Shown here: positions 17,567 through 26,728 of the stretch, in pieces
How the letters are laid out: every line of letters starts with the position of its first letter
Numbering within the stretch: the stretch's first letter is position 1
Origin: Methanosarcina horonobensis HB-1 = JCM 15518
GTDB lineage: Archaea; Halobacteriota; Methanosarcinia; Methanosarcinales; Methanosarcinaceae
Direction: 5' to 3'
Assembly: GCF_000970285.1 (NCBI RefSeq)
Contig: NZ_CP009516.1
Coordinates: 4,319,036-4,383,035 of the forward strand
Length of the DNA stretch: 64,000 nucleotides
The notes under the pieces: generated by a model
What the model was told of the DNA's origin: nothing
Database searches by the model: none
What the model saw: only the letters and a program-made list of their open reading frames with translations
Made by a program: the position numbers and the translations under genes

Positions 17567-18170
17567 CTCAAGGCTAATAATTTATTCCTCCTATATATGG
17601 GTAAAAACTGAGAACTGATACTGCTTTAGAATTATCATTCATGTTACAGAATATCAATAACAGTAAAGACAGAGCGAGAACCGTAGCGACTGTCTGTATA
17701 AGGTTTGAATAGTCTGTTAGTCTTTGTATCTATTATATTTAAACGTTATCTTTAATACATAATGCATCGAAAAGCTCGCAAGAGCCGCGAAAACAGAGTA
17801 GCATTAAAGCCATTCGAAAGTAAAATAAAAAGAAAGCCTGAAAAATAATGATAAAATTATAATATAGAGATTATAAATCCATTTACTGAAACTCTTCCTG
17901 ACTGTAAATGAAAAAATCCGACTGCAGAGAGTTTAAAAAAACGCAGAAAAATAGCAGGTGCGATCAGAAAACATAATAACAGACTGGAAAAAGCTGGAGA
18001 AAAAATAAAGTTCAAATAAATTGTTATAAGATATTTGAAAGCATGATTCTTCTGAAATCGAACTGTCCAGCTTTTTCTTAAACTACTTGGAAACAGATTT
18101 TTTGGAACCAGTATTTGAAATCAGACATTAACTGATTCAACTAAATTGGCTCGTGTTATAAAAGGGCTAT
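17567..18170. promoter_or_regulatory. Upstream region of hdrED
   Basis: About 600 bases without a gene between hdrE and the sulfite reductase stop. On the minus strand a TATA-like element (tttaaatataat, about 17743-17732) could drive hdrED and would give a leader of about 150 bases. The rest is AT-rich with no clear repeat. A second CATATATA run sits directly beside the hdrE ribosome site. Confidence 0.4.
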
Positions 18171-18845
18171 TTACAGCCCTATACCTTCTTTGAATTTCTC
18201 AATCCCGATCTCATCTATAACTTTTCCGAGCCTTTTGGGCTTTCCATAACCTTTGTAAAAATCAATTATCTTTTCAACAAGATCCAGCACCTGTTCCTCG
18301 GAAAGATCCTTTGCCACTAAATCTCCAAGCCTTGGACTCGGACCTGCACTGCCTCCAACGGTCAGATTAAAGCCCTTTGCCGTGCCCATGATACCTATAT
18401 CCTTTATGCTCGTTTCGGAACAGGAATTAGGGCAACCTGAAACAGCCATTTTGAATTTGGAAGGAAGCTGCATGCCGTGGTATTTTTTGTCAAGCTTCAG
18501 GCCAAGCCCGACTGAGTCCTGCTTACCTCTTTTACAAAATGTGGTTCCCGGGCAGATTTTGACGCTCCTGACACAGAGACCGATGGCAGCTCCCGGGCTC
18601 ATACCGAGTTCACCCCATGCTGCATCCAGGTCTTCCTCCTTGAGACCTACAATTGCAATTCTCTGGGCTGAAGTAACTTTCAGAGCCGCAGCGCCATACT
18701 TGTCTGCAATGTCTGCGATCTTTCTGAGGGTCTCTGGATATACGATCCCTCCGGGAATGTGCGGAGCAATAGCATAAGTTTCCCCATCTCTTTGCAGAAT
18801 TGCAGCCTTCTCAGGAAGATCCCCCTTAACGTACTCTTTCGTCAT
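18171..18845 (-). CDS. Small siroheme [4Fe-4S] sulfite reductase-like protein
   Basis: Protein of 224 aa made of one nitrite/sulfite reductase ferredoxin-like half-domain plus one siroheme [4Fe-4S] domain. The cluster ligands are CPGTTFC (C-x5-C, about residues 98-104) and SGCPNSCSE (C-x3-C, about 135-143). This matches the low-molecular-weight, assimilatory-type sulfite reductase (P590) described from Methanosarcina barkeri, which reduces sulfite to sulfide. There is no extra ferredoxin domain as in Fsr or DsrA. It stands alone on its strand; a divergent ferredoxin gene 570 bases away is a possible partner. Confidence 0.85.
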   Translation of the reverse strand: MTKEYVKGDLPEKAAILQRDGETYAIAPHIPGGIVYPETLRKIADIADKYGAAALKVTSAQRIAIVGLKEEDLDAAWGELGMSPGAAIGLCVRSVKICPGTTFCKRGKQDSVGLGLKLDKKYHGMQLPSKFKMAVSGCPNSCSETSIKDIGIMGTAKGFNLTVGGSAGPSPRLGDLVAKDLSEEQVLDLVEKIIDFYKGYGKPKRLGKVIDEIGIEKFKEGIGL

Positions 18846-19412
18846 AGTTTTACACTCTCCAGGTGGATAGTTTCAAATTTATCTCAGGATCTAATTATCG
18901 CTTAGCCTGAGCCTGAAGTTCAGACATCAGGGCAAAAACTGAGTTGATGAACAGGCCGAGTTTCCGAAAAAACCTGATCTGCAAATAAACAGATCCGAAA
19001 ACCTGTTTAACCAAGGAAATTAGACCCCTACATAACTGCATAACCTCAATAATCCGGCACCCTTCCGGATTAGAGGAATTAAACTTCTGGACCCGTAAAA
19101 GAGAGTACCAGTTCAGAGAATATATTGCTCGAAACAATATAAAATAGTATGTGTACAAAATGACTTTTTTTTCGGGTCATTGTGTTTAATTTCGTTAATG
19201 CATTTAAATACCCAGTTTAACCCCATAAATTAATTTTAAAGCGTACTCTAATATATCAAGGAAATGAATAAGACCTCTGCATACTTTGATAAAGAAATTA
19301 CAGTAGATAGAATTATAAAAGTGCAATAAAATAAAATGTAAATATATAAATTGAGTTATAAGATATTCTAAAAAGATAAGAAATACATTAAAACGGATGG
19401 AAAATAACCAGC
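18846..19412. promoter_or_regulatory. Divergent intergenic region between sulfite reductase and ferredoxin
   Basis: No convincing gene. Two small inverted repeats are visible: gatctg/cagatc (18976-18981 and 18990-18995) and atattg/caatat (19122-19127 and 19135-19140), the latter directly before a TATA-like ataaaatag. The right half is very AT-rich and should hold the ferredoxin promoter. The short minus-strand open frames here look non-coding. Confidence 0.4.
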
Positions 19413-19610
19413 ATGAAAATTTATATTGATGAGGAAAAATGTACAGGCTGCGGAGCATGTAAGGCTGCATGCCCTAAAGGCCCGAGGGTTTATTCCATAG
19501 AAGAAAAAAATGGTAAAAAGGTCTGTGTTGTGAAGGACCCCTCTTACTGTCTGGCGTGCAGGATGTGCACGACTGTCTGCATGGCAGATGCAATTACCCT
19601 TGAAAACTGA
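19413..19610 (+). CDS. 2[4Fe-4S] ferredoxin
   Basis: Electron-transfer protein of 65 aa with two cluster motifs, CTGCGACKAACP (residues 10-21) and CLACRMCTTVC (about 47-57). The second lacks the usual proline after the last cysteine (CMAD). Such ferredoxins carry electrons between oxidoreductases in the cytoplasm. The following methyltransferase frame overlaps its end, so they share a transcript, though no functional link is evident. Confidence 0.9.
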   Translation: MKIYIDEEKCTGCGACKAACPKGPRVYSIEEKNGKKVCVVKDPSYCLACRMCTTVCMADAITLEN

Positions 19611-20400
19611 TTTTAAAAAAACACATTCAGGATTGAGAAATTTGTCACTTGAAATTAGGGTAGTACTCGTGGAACCCATGTATCAGGGAAATGTTGGGTC
19701 CGTTGCAAGAGCGATGAAAAACTTCGGATACTCCGACCTTGTTCTGGTAAATCCCTGTGAACTTGAAGGGCAAGCCAGAGCAATGTCTTCTCATGCAAGG
19801 GATGTACTCGAAGGGGCAAGAATTGCCTCAACACTTGAAGAAGCCGTAAAAGGTGCAGACCTGCTCATAGGGACTACAGGAGTCTCAAGCCTGAAAACGG
19901 GAGAACATATCCGCCTCCCTCTTTATACTGTAAAGGAATTAAAAGAAAAGCTTAAAGGCCACAGCGGTACTATCGCAGTCCTTTTCGGGCGCGAGGACAA
20001 CGGCTTTAGAAATGATGAACTTAAAAAGTTTGACATGCTCATCACAGTCCCTACTTCGGAAATATATCCGATTATGAACCTTTCTCACGCCGTTGCAATT
20101 GTGCTTTACGAACTTTCTGAGCTTGAAGGAGGAAGCAACCCACTTGCCGAAGGCTTTGACCTGCAGCTTCTTTACGGGCACCTGGATGAGCTGCTTGAGG
20201 AAATAGATTATCCGGCTCACAAAAAAGACAAAACCTCTCTGATGTTGAGGAGGATATTCGGAAGAGCAGGACTTACTCCGAGAGAAGTCCAGACTCTGAG
20301 GGGCATAATAAGGAAAAGCGAGAGAAAAATGAGGCTTGCATCAGAGGCAGAAGCCCTGCAGAAAGCGGAAGATTCGGAAAGCATAGAAAAGTTCATATGA
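19588..20400 (+). CDS. TrmJ-like SPOUT RNA 2'-O-methyltransferase
   Basis: SpoU/TrmH-class methyltransferase with the trefoil-knot fold. The N-terminal substrate motif is VLVEPMYQGNVGSVARAMKN, motif 2 is IAVLFGREDNGF and motif 3 is IMNLSHAVAIVLYEL, where S-adenosylmethionine binds. Architecture fits TrmJ, which in archaea methylates C32 of tRNA. The ATG at 19588 lies inside the ferredoxin gene and gives 270 aa; a TTG at 19642 (start LSLEIRVV) would fit the family N-terminus better. Cannot exclude an rRNA target. Confidence 0.85.
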   Translation: MQLPLKTDFKKTHSGLRNLSLEIRVVLVEPMYQGNVGSVARAMKNFGYSDLVLVNPCELEGQARAMSSHARDVLEGARIASTLEEAVKGADLLIGTTGVSSLKTGEHIRLPLYTVKELKEKLKGHSGTIAVLFGREDNGFRNDELKKFDMLITVPTSEIYPIMNLSHAVAIVLYELSELEGGSNPLAEGFDLQLLYGHLDELLEEIDYPAHKKDKTSLMLRRIFGRAGLTPREVQTLRGIIRKSERKMRLASEAEALQKAEDSESIEKFI

Positions 20401-20524
20401 TAATAAACCTGTTTTACATCAGAATCTATTATACGTTTTTTGACTTTTTTTAGGATCGTTTTCAAGTAGAAACAACCTGATCAAAGATAGAAGTTTTACA
20501 TAAAAGCCAACTTTTGAGAATGTT

Positions 20525-22630
20525 ATGACTGAAACAGAAAGCAAGTGGGACGAGAAACTAAAAAGATTCTTCAAAGACTACTACTGGAATGAAATCCTTC
20601 AGCTGGCAAACGAATATCCTGACCAGCGAAGTCTCGGAGTCGATTTTACAGATATAGAAAAGTTTGACAGGGAGCTTTCGAAAGAATTTCTTGATCAGCC
20701 CGGAGAACTCATACTTGCAGCTGAAGCTGCCCTGAAAGAAATCGACCTGCCTGTGGAAAAGAGCCTTGAGCAGGCTCATATAAGGGTTATAAAAATCCCG
20801 AACAGGGTTCCTATCAGGGAACTGAGAAGCAAACATCTCTCACGCTTTGTTGCAATCGAGGGCATGATAAGGAAAGCAACAGAAGTCAGGCCAAGAATCA
20901 CGAAAGCTGCCTTCCAGTGTCTCAGATGCGGGCACCTGACCATTGTGGAGCAGAACAGCTTCAAATTCGAAGAGCCTTTTGCAGGCTGTGAAAATGAGAC
21001 TTGCGGAAAGAAAGGACCCTTCAAGGTTGCAATTGAAGACTCGACCTTTATCGATGCCCAGAAACTTCAGATCCAGGAATCTCCGGAAAACCTCAAGGGA
21101 GGTTCGCAGCCCCAGAGTCTTGAAGTGGATGCTGAAGACGATCTCACAGGAAATGTTACCCCCGGTGACCGTGTAATAATCAACGGAGTCCTGAAATCAA
21201 GGCAGCGAACCCTTAAAGATGGGAAGTCCACTTTTTACGACCTCGTACTGGAAGCAAATTCCATCGAGCGCCTGGACAAAGATTTCGATGAGCTTGAAAT
21301 AACTCCCGAAGACGAGGAACAGATCCTTGAGCTCTCCCGTGATCCGGCAATTTATGACAAAATAATAGGATCCATTGCACCGTCTATCTACGGATATGAA
21401 GATATCAAAGAAGCCCTTGCGCTCCAGCTTTTTTCAGGAGTTGTGAAAAACCTTCCTGACGGCTCGAGGACAAGAGGCGATATCCATATGATGCTCGTAG
21501 GTGACCCCGGTATTGCAAAAAGTCAGCTGCTTCGCTATGTGGTCAAACTTTCTCCAAGAGGAGTCTTTGCTTCAGGGCGGAGTGCATCTGCAAGCGGTTT
21601 GACTGCCGCTGCCGTGAAAGATGACATGAATGACGGCAGGTGGACAATAGAAGGTGGAGCCCTTGTCATGGCTGATATGGGGGTTGCTGCAGTTGACGAA
21701 ATGGACAAGATGAGGACAGAGGACAAGAGTGCTCTGCACGAGGCAATGGAACAGCAGACCATAAGTATAGCTAAAGCAGGGATTATTGCAACCCTGAAGT
21801 CAAGGTGTGCCCTTCTTGGAGCTGCAAACCCGAAATACGGCCGCTTTGACAGGTACGAGGGACTTGCAGAGCAAATAAATATGCCTCCTGCCCTGCTTTC
21901 ACGTTTTGACCTGATCTTCGTTTTGCTCGATACCCCAAACCATTCTATGGACAGCAGAATAGCAAACCATATTCTCCAGTCGCATTATGCGGGAGAGCTC
22001 TCCGAACAGCGGCAAAAACTTCCCGGGTCTACCATTACAGAAGATTTTGTTGATGCAGAACTGGAAGTAATTAAGCCTGTGATAGAAGCAGAAATTATGC
22101 GGAAGTATGTTGCATACTCACGAAAAAATGTATATCCGGTAATGGAAGAAGATGCGAGACATCACCTTATCGATTTTTATACAGGCCTCAGGAAAAGCGG
22201 AGAAGGTAAGAATACGCCCGTACCCGTGACAGCAAGGCAGCTTGAAGCGCTGGTTCGCCTCTCCGAAGCTAGTGCACGGGTCCGCCTGAGTAATATAGTC
22301 ACCCTTGAGGACGCAAAACGAACTATCAGAATAGTAATGAACTGTCTTAAAAATGTAGGAGTCGATCCAGAAACAGGAGCTCTTGACGCAGATATACTTG
22401 CTTCGGGCACAAGCATGAGCCAGAGAAACAAAATAAAACTCCTTAAAGATATAATAAAAAAGGTCTGTGAGAGGCATCCAGGGGCCAAAGCTCCTCTCGA
22501 AGAAGTCTACGCAGAGGCTGAAAGCGAGCACGGGATAGACAGAGGCCACGCAGAGGAGTATATAAAAAAGATGAAGCAGAGAGGCGACATTCTCTCTCCG
22601 GATCAAAATCACATCAGGCTCATTAATTAA
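20525..22630 (+). CDS. mcm: Replicative DNA helicase MCM
   Basis: Hexameric 3'-to-5' helicase that unwinds DNA at the replication fork, 701 aa. N-terminal domain with zinc ligands CLRCG and CENETCG (about residues 139-165). The AAA+ core has Walker A GDPGIAKSQ (about 325-333), Walker B AVDEMDKM (about 388), sensor 1 AANPKYGRFD and arginine finger LLSRFDLIF (about 457). A C-terminal winged helix follows. No intein is present. Partners in the same window are GINS, primase and RfcS. Confidence 0.97.
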   Translation: MTETESKWDEKLKRFFKDYYWNEILQLANEYPDQRSLGVDFTDIEKFDRELSKEFLDQPGELILAAEAALKEIDLPVEKSLEQAHIRVIKIPNRVPIRELRSKHLSRFVAIEGMIRKATEVRPRITKAAFQCLRCGHLTIVEQNSFKFEEPFAGCENETCGKKGPFKVAIEDSTFIDAQKLQIQESPENLKGGSQPQSLEVDAEDDLTGNVTPGDRVIINGVLKSRQRTLKDGKSTFYDLVLEANSIERLDKDFDELEITPEDEEQILELSRDPAIYDKIIGSIAPSIYGYEDIKEALALQLFSGVVKNLPDGSRTRGDIHMMLVGDPGIAKSQLLRYVVKLSPRGVFASGRSASASGLTAAAVKDDMNDGRWTIEGGALVMADMGVAAVDEMDKMRTEDKSALHEAMEQQTISIAKAGIIATLKSRCALLGAANPKYGRFDRYEGLAEQINMPPALLSRFDLIFVLLDTPNHSMDSRIANHILQSHYAGELSEQRQKLPGSTITEDFVDAELEVIKPVIEAEIMRKYVAYSRKNVYPVMEEDARHHLIDFYTGLRKSGEGKNTPVPVTARQLEALVRLSEASARVRLSNIVTLEDAKRTIRIVMNCLKNVGVDPETGALDADILASGTSMSQRNKIKLLKDIIKKVCERHPGAKAPLEEVYAEAESEHGIDRGHAEEYIKKMKQRGDILSPDQNHIRLIN

Positions 22631-22774
22631 GTAAAAAACAACGATATCTCATAATCCGGGAAAGTTGCTGCATAGCATAAGTTCTCGCAGCCGGGAATTT
22701 CTGCCCGAAGATAAAACAATGATGGTTAAGCTGTAAATACTAAAAGGGCGAAATATTATTTAAAAAGGGGAAAC

Positions 22775-23065
22775 ATGTATTTAAAAGTCTATAAAAATGG
22801 AGGGCATATACTTGTTGCAGCCTGTGACAAGGAAGTGCTCGGAAAAACCCTGAAACATGGTAATACTACAGTGGAAATAAGCAGAGCTTTTTATGAAGGA
22901 GAGCTTGTTTCTGAAGAAAAACTCCAGAAAGCTCTGGAAGAAGCTACTACTGCAAATCTCTTCGGGGAAAAAACAATCAAATGCGCCATAAAGTGTGGGT
23001 TTATCGACCCTGACTCCGTAATTATGATCGATTGCGTACCTCATGCCCAGGCCTTTAAAATTTAA
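22775..23065 (+). CDS. DUF424 family protein
   Basis: Protein of 96 aa matching the archaeal DUF424 family: it begins MYLKVYKNGGHILVAACD, and contains ANLFGEKTIKCAIKCGFID (about residues 61-79). Function is unknown. DUF424 genes are widespread in euryarchaea and often lie near translation genes. It stands 144 bases after mcm and before two coiled-coil genes on the same strand. Confidence 0.8.
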   Translation: MYLKVYKNGGHILVAACDKEVLGKTLKHGNTTVEISRAFYEGELVSEEKLQKALEEATTANLFGEKTIKCAIKCGFIDPDSVIMIDCVPHAQAFKI

Positions 23066-23206
23066 AAAAATCTGGCGGCCTTCAAAAGTTGTGCAAACGG
23101 CTGAAAGAGCGGGTATGGCAATTCCCTGGATAACTTCCGGGCTGGCTCTGCCAGAGCTTGATAAAAACGTAGAACTATAAGAAATAAACTGCAAGATCGT
23201 GATACT

Positions 23207-23830
23207 GTGAGCGAAAATATCGAAGAAGCCGGGATCAGAATACTGACAGAAGGGGAACTGATTCCCAGAGTTGTGGAAAAACACAGGAGATTCCTGGAAG
23301 AGTACCGTAAGGAGTTTGAAGAACTGGAAAGCAAACTGAACCGGTTTGAAGAAGACACAAAAAATGCCAGGATCTCCAGAACCCGGATGGCAGAGCGAAA
23401 AGAAGTCCTGAAAGAAAAAAGACAGCAGTATTACCATCAGGCAGAAGGACTGCTCGAAAAAGAGCTTTTCCCAAAGCTTGACCCTGTAACTGCTGATAAA
23501 ATAAAGGAAGATATCAAAAAACTCAAAGGACAGATCGAACCCGAAGAAGAACAGAAAATAAAAGACTCTTTTATGGAAAACCTGCGCGAACTTTCCAGAG
23601 AAAAAGGAGTGGGAGATGCTCTTCTCCTGCATATTGGCGCCAGATTGGAGGAAGCCAGAAACTCAAATCTGGAGTTGAAAGATATAAAAGAGTCAGAAAA
23701 ACAACTTGAAGAGGATGACGGCAGCAAAAACAGCGAAATTTCCAAAAATAAACCCCAGCACAAATGGCTCGGCAGTAAAATAAAAAGTCACGAAGAAGCC
23801 CTGAGTTACTGGGAAAAACAAAAAGTATGA
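23207..23830 (+). CDS. Coiled-coil protein of unknown function
   Basis: Charged protein of 207 aa from a GTG start. Residues 25-80 and 95-120 are strongly heptad-like and rich in Glu, Lys and Arg, so long coiled coils are likely. The C-terminus becomes basic and ends HEEALSYWEKQKV. No catalytic motif is seen. It lies 30 bases before a second coiled-coil gene, and the two may form a filament or complex. Reverse-strand frames over it are Phe/Ser-rich shadows. Confidence 0.75.
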   Translation: MSENIEEAGIRILTEGELIPRVVEKHRRFLEEYRKEFEELESKLNRFEEDTKNARISRTRMAERKEVLKEKRQQYYHQAEGLLEKELFPKLDPVTADKIKEDIKKLKGQIEPEEEQKIKDSFMENLRELSREKGVGDALLLHIGARLEEARNSNLELKDIKESEKQLEEDDGSKNSEISKNKPQHKWLGSKIKSHEEALSYWEKQKV

Positions 23831-23860
23831 ATGTTTTCGAAAACACGTGGGTGGTAGGAC

Positions 23861-24823
23861 ATGAACAACGACGTTTCAACAGCGGAAACTGCAACGGCCG
23901 ACCTTTCAAACCTTAACGAACGGGAGCTCAAGGGCAAGGTGAACGAGCTCAGGAGCAGGATAGAGAAAAGCGAAAGGCAGTTGGCTTCGATTTTCAAGGA
24001 CCTGAAAATGAACAGGACCGATATCGACGAACTGAAAGGAAAGAGGGATGCTCTGAATCAGCAGGTAAAGGAAAGGGTTGCAAAAGCACAGGCACTTAGA
24101 GATCGACGGGACGAGATTAATAAGCAGATTGGTGACTACAAGGAGAAAAGAAGCGGCATAAACTCCAAAACCCAGGAGCTTTTTTCTGGAATTGCGGACC
24201 TCAAGGAACAGCGTGATGAGTGTAATAAACTCTCTCACGGAAGTGTAGAATCCCTCTCAAGAGCGTATGAGGCAGAGCTTGATGCTTTTTTAAACAAAGA
24301 TCTCCCCCTTGCTGTGGAAATCAAGATATTCCAGAAATTAAACGACCTGAGTAAACGCCTTGAAGCTGCAAAGAAGGCAAATGAGCTGCACGCACAGATC
24401 CAGGACAGCTATAAAGAGTCAAAGGGAATCCATAAAGAAGGGGACGAATTCCACGAAAAAATCCAGGCACTTTCGGATGAATCTCAGGCCTGTCACCTGG
24501 AAATGCTCGAGAATTTCAAGAACGCAGACGAAATTCGAAAAGAAGCAAACATATATCATGCTCAGCTTACAGACAAAATTGCAAACATAAATTCCATTAA
24601 AGAAAAAATCGATCCCCTCAAAAACAGTATTGCCAACAGTCGGAAAGAGCTTTCGTTATATCTTGACAGACTGAAAGACCTTCAGCTAACAAAAGATGAA
24701 CATAAAGTAAGCCAGAAGCACAGCGATGCCCGCGAAAAGCTACAGAAAAATGCTCGTCTCAGTCTGGAAGACCTTAAGCTTCTCATAGAAAAAGGAGATG
24801 TAAAGTTCTCTACAAACGAATGA
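23861..24823 (+). CDS. COG1340-type archaeal coiled-coil protein
   Basis: Protein of 320 aa, almost entirely coiled coil, of the archaeal COG1340 group (sometimes labelled phosphoserine-phosphatase-like, without evidence of that activity). It has no HAD motif. Regular charged heptads cover residues 20-110 and 130-300, with a central helical break near SLSRAYEAELDAFLN. It immediately follows another coiled-coil gene. A structural or SMC-like tethering role can be imagined, but nothing here shows it. Confidence 0.8.
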   Translation: MNNDVSTAETATADLSNLNERELKGKVNELRSRIEKSERQLASIFKDLKMNRTDIDELKGKRDALNQQVKERVAKAQALRDRRDEINKQIGDYKEKRSGINSKTQELFSGIADLKEQRDECNKLSHGSVESLSRAYEAELDAFLNKDLPLAVEIKIFQKLNDLSKRLEAAKKANELHAQIQDSYKESKGIHKEGDEFHEKIQALSDESQACHLEMLENFKNADEIRKEANIYHAQLTDKIANINSIKEKIDPLKNSIANSRKELSLYLDRLKDLQLTKDEHKVSQKHSDAREKLQKNARLSLEDLKLLIEKGDVKFSTNE

Positions 24824-25029
24824 GAATCAGGAAGAAAGAGCAAGGAAAAGGCAGTAGGAAGCCGGTTTTAAGAAGTCTGTTTCAGACTTTTCTTTTTATT
24901 TGGGACTTTAGTCCGAGATTTCGGTTCCCACACAAAATACCGACTTCTGCTTTATATAATTATGATAAATCAGTGGTTACTAACCTCTTTTTTAATTCTC
25001 TTTTCAAAAAAAATCACTTTTTCTTAAAA

Positions 25030-25608
25030 TCACTTTTTCTTATATGCTCCCGCAAAAACGCCAGTAATCAAAAACACTGCTCCAATGCTCAAAAGAAAGA
25101 TAGGCAAATCAAAACCTTCTGCCTGATTTTCAAATACAGGAGGAATAGAGGAATTGTTATCAGAGCTGCTGGCAGGAGGATTCACCGGTGTCTGGGGCAT
25201 AGGAAGTTTAGGGTCAAGGTACTGATAGACTGGAGAGAACTTTACCAGCACTCCGTTTGCCCCACCGTATATGGTTTCCACTGTGAGATTCAGAATCTCT
25301 GTAGAATTATTAGAATATACAAAAGTGTCGCCCACGCCGACAATAGCGTCTTCAAGGAAAACTTCGTTTCTGCGCAGTTCTATCCATACCCTGCTATCTT
25401 CAGAATTGGCGCCTTTTACATAAATTTGATAACCCTGTAAGAAAGTGTAGCAGTTGCCTGACCGCACATAAATCTCGTCACCATCAATTAAAATAATAGA
25501 AAGTCTTTCGTCGTCCGCACCTGCGGCAGGAAAGACTGCACAGGAGAAGAGAATCGAAAATAAAAAAAAGACAGTTACGGAAAAAAAAAGTCCAGGGATG
25601 AGTCTCAT
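25030..25608 (-). CDS. Secreted, membrane-anchored small surface protein
   Basis: I start this at 25608 (MRLIPGLF), where aggaaagga precedes the ATG; the longer frame to 25689 would overlap birA. The 192-aa protein has a signal segment (residues 4-31), an extracellular beta-rich part with YVRSGNCYTFLQGYQIYVKG, a Pro/Ser/Asn linker (PPASSSDNNSS) and a C-terminal membrane helix ending in AYKKK. The extracellular region resembles S-layer-related domains of Methanosarcina in spacing, at low certainty. It follows birA by 25 bases but need not share its job. Confidence 0.7.
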   Translation of the reverse strand: MRLIPGLFFSVTVFFLFSILFSCAVFPAAGADDERLSIILIDGDEIYVRSGNCYTFLQGYQIYVKGANSEDSRVWIELRRNEVFLEDAIVGVGDTFVYSNNSTEILNLTVETIYGGANGVLVKFSPVYQYLDPKLPMPQTPVNPPASSSDNNSSIPPVFENQAEGFDLPIFLLSIGAVFLITGVFAGAYKKK

Positions 25609-25633
25609 TCCTTTCCTGCTCTTTCTTCCGTAT

Positions 25634-26611
25634 TCATTTGGGGCGCGCATAAATGCATCTACCTGCAATAATTTCTTCCTTCGTATCATCTGCCTTCCTG
25701 ATTATAAGTGCTCCGTCAGGAGTCACTCCGATAGCTCTGCCCTCAATAATCCTGGAAGGTGTGGTGACCTTTACTTCTTTACCGATCGTGTCCGAGAGAG
25801 CGAGCCAGTCATTGAGGATATGGGAAAACGGCTGAGTTTTGAAGCTTATATACTGCTGCTCAAGCTCTAAAAGGAAGTCCTGAAGGAACGAAACCCTTCT
25901 GATGTGTTTTCCGAGCTCCACTTTCAGAGTGGTCGAACCTGCACGGAAAGACTCGGGGATATCTTTCAGATCCATATTTACATTGATTCCTATTCCCAGC
26001 ACCACATAATCCACTCTGTCCACTTCGGCTTTTGCTTCGGTAAGGATTCCACAAACTTTCTTTCCATTAATACGGACATCATTTGGCCACTTGATGCGGG
26101 CGTCAAGCCCTATTTCACGGATAACGTTTGCAACTGCAAGCCCGGCAACAAGGGTCAGCCTTGAGGCATGCCTGAGAGGAATCCCGGGTTTAAGGATTAC
26201 TGACATCCATATCCCGCCGTGAGGTGAGACCCATTCTCTGCCCATGCGGCCCCTGCCTCCTTTCTGGATCTCAGCGATAACAAGGGTTCCTTCTTCTTCT
26301 GAAGCTGCAATTTCTTTAGCAACACTGTTAGTGGAGCTAACTTCCTCGAAGTAGTGGATTTTCTTGCCCAGAAGAGTTGTTTTGAGCCCCATCTGGATCT
26401 CATCAGGGTACAGGAGTTGAGGCACGGATTTCAGGACATAACCCCTCTTGGGGGACGATTCGATTTCATATCCGTCGGCCTGGAGAGACTTTATGTATTT
26501 CCAGACCATTGTCCTGGAAATTCCAAGCTTGAGCCCGAGTTCTTCTCCAGAAACAGGGGTCTTCTGTGCATCTTTAAGTGCCTTAATAATTCGAGATCTT
26601 TTATCTCCCAT
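25634..26611 (-). CDS. birA: Biotin--[pyruvate carboxylase] ligase with regulatory HTH domain
   Basis: Attaches biotin to the carboxylase lysine through biotinyl-AMP, 325 aa. The N-terminal 60 residues form a winged helix (SGEELGLKLGISRTMVWKYI), so the protein may also repress transcription as bacterial BirA does. The catalytic core has GGRGRMGREWVSPHGGIWMS (about residues 120-139) and KWPNDVRINGKKVCGIL (about 172-188). It lies 118 bases after pycA on the same strand, next to its only evident substrate PycB. Confidence 0.93.
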   Translation of the reverse strand: MGDKRSRIIKALKDAQKTPVSGEELGLKLGISRTMVWKYIKSLQADGYEIESSPKRGYVLKSVPQLLYPDEIQMGLKTTLLGKKIHYFEEVSSTNSVAKEIAASEEEGTLVIAEIQKGGRGRMGREWVSPHGGIWMSVILKPGIPLRHASRLTLVAGLAVANVIREIGLDARIKWPNDVRINGKKVCGILTEAKAEVDRVDYVVLGIGINVNMDLKDIPESFRAGSTTLKVELGKHIRRVSFLQDFLLELEQQYISFKTQPFSHILNDWLALSDTIGKEVKVTTPSRIIEGRAIGVTPDGALIIRKADDTKEEIIAGRCIYARPK

Positions 26612-26728
26612 CCGTGCACCCCATACAAATGTATATGTTCCACCTTATATATTCTCTTAGTCCAGACATATGCTTCATCCATAAAAGGCTGGAATTTCTC
26701 TTTCCTGTTTTCCGAAGAGTAAACGGCG

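Noticed and set aside
18935-18985. Box C/D-like signature (ttgatga ... cctgatc)
   Set aside because: Only one C-like and one D-like element, with no inner boxes or terminal stem, so too weak for a guide RNA.
18895-19158. 87-codon open frame on the minus strand in the sulfite reductase upstream region
   Set aside because: No family match, poor ribosome site and overlap with hairpins; treated as non-coding.
22781-23632. 283-codon open frame on the minus strand
   Set aside because: Antisense to the DUF424 and coiled-coil genes; its product is Phe/Ser-rich, typical of reverse reading of Glu/Lys-rich coding DNA.
24820-25440. 206-codon open frame on the plus strand
   Set aside because: Overlaps the antisense secreted protein, lacks family motifs, and has low-complexity residues; the minus-strand gene has a signal peptide and ribosome site.
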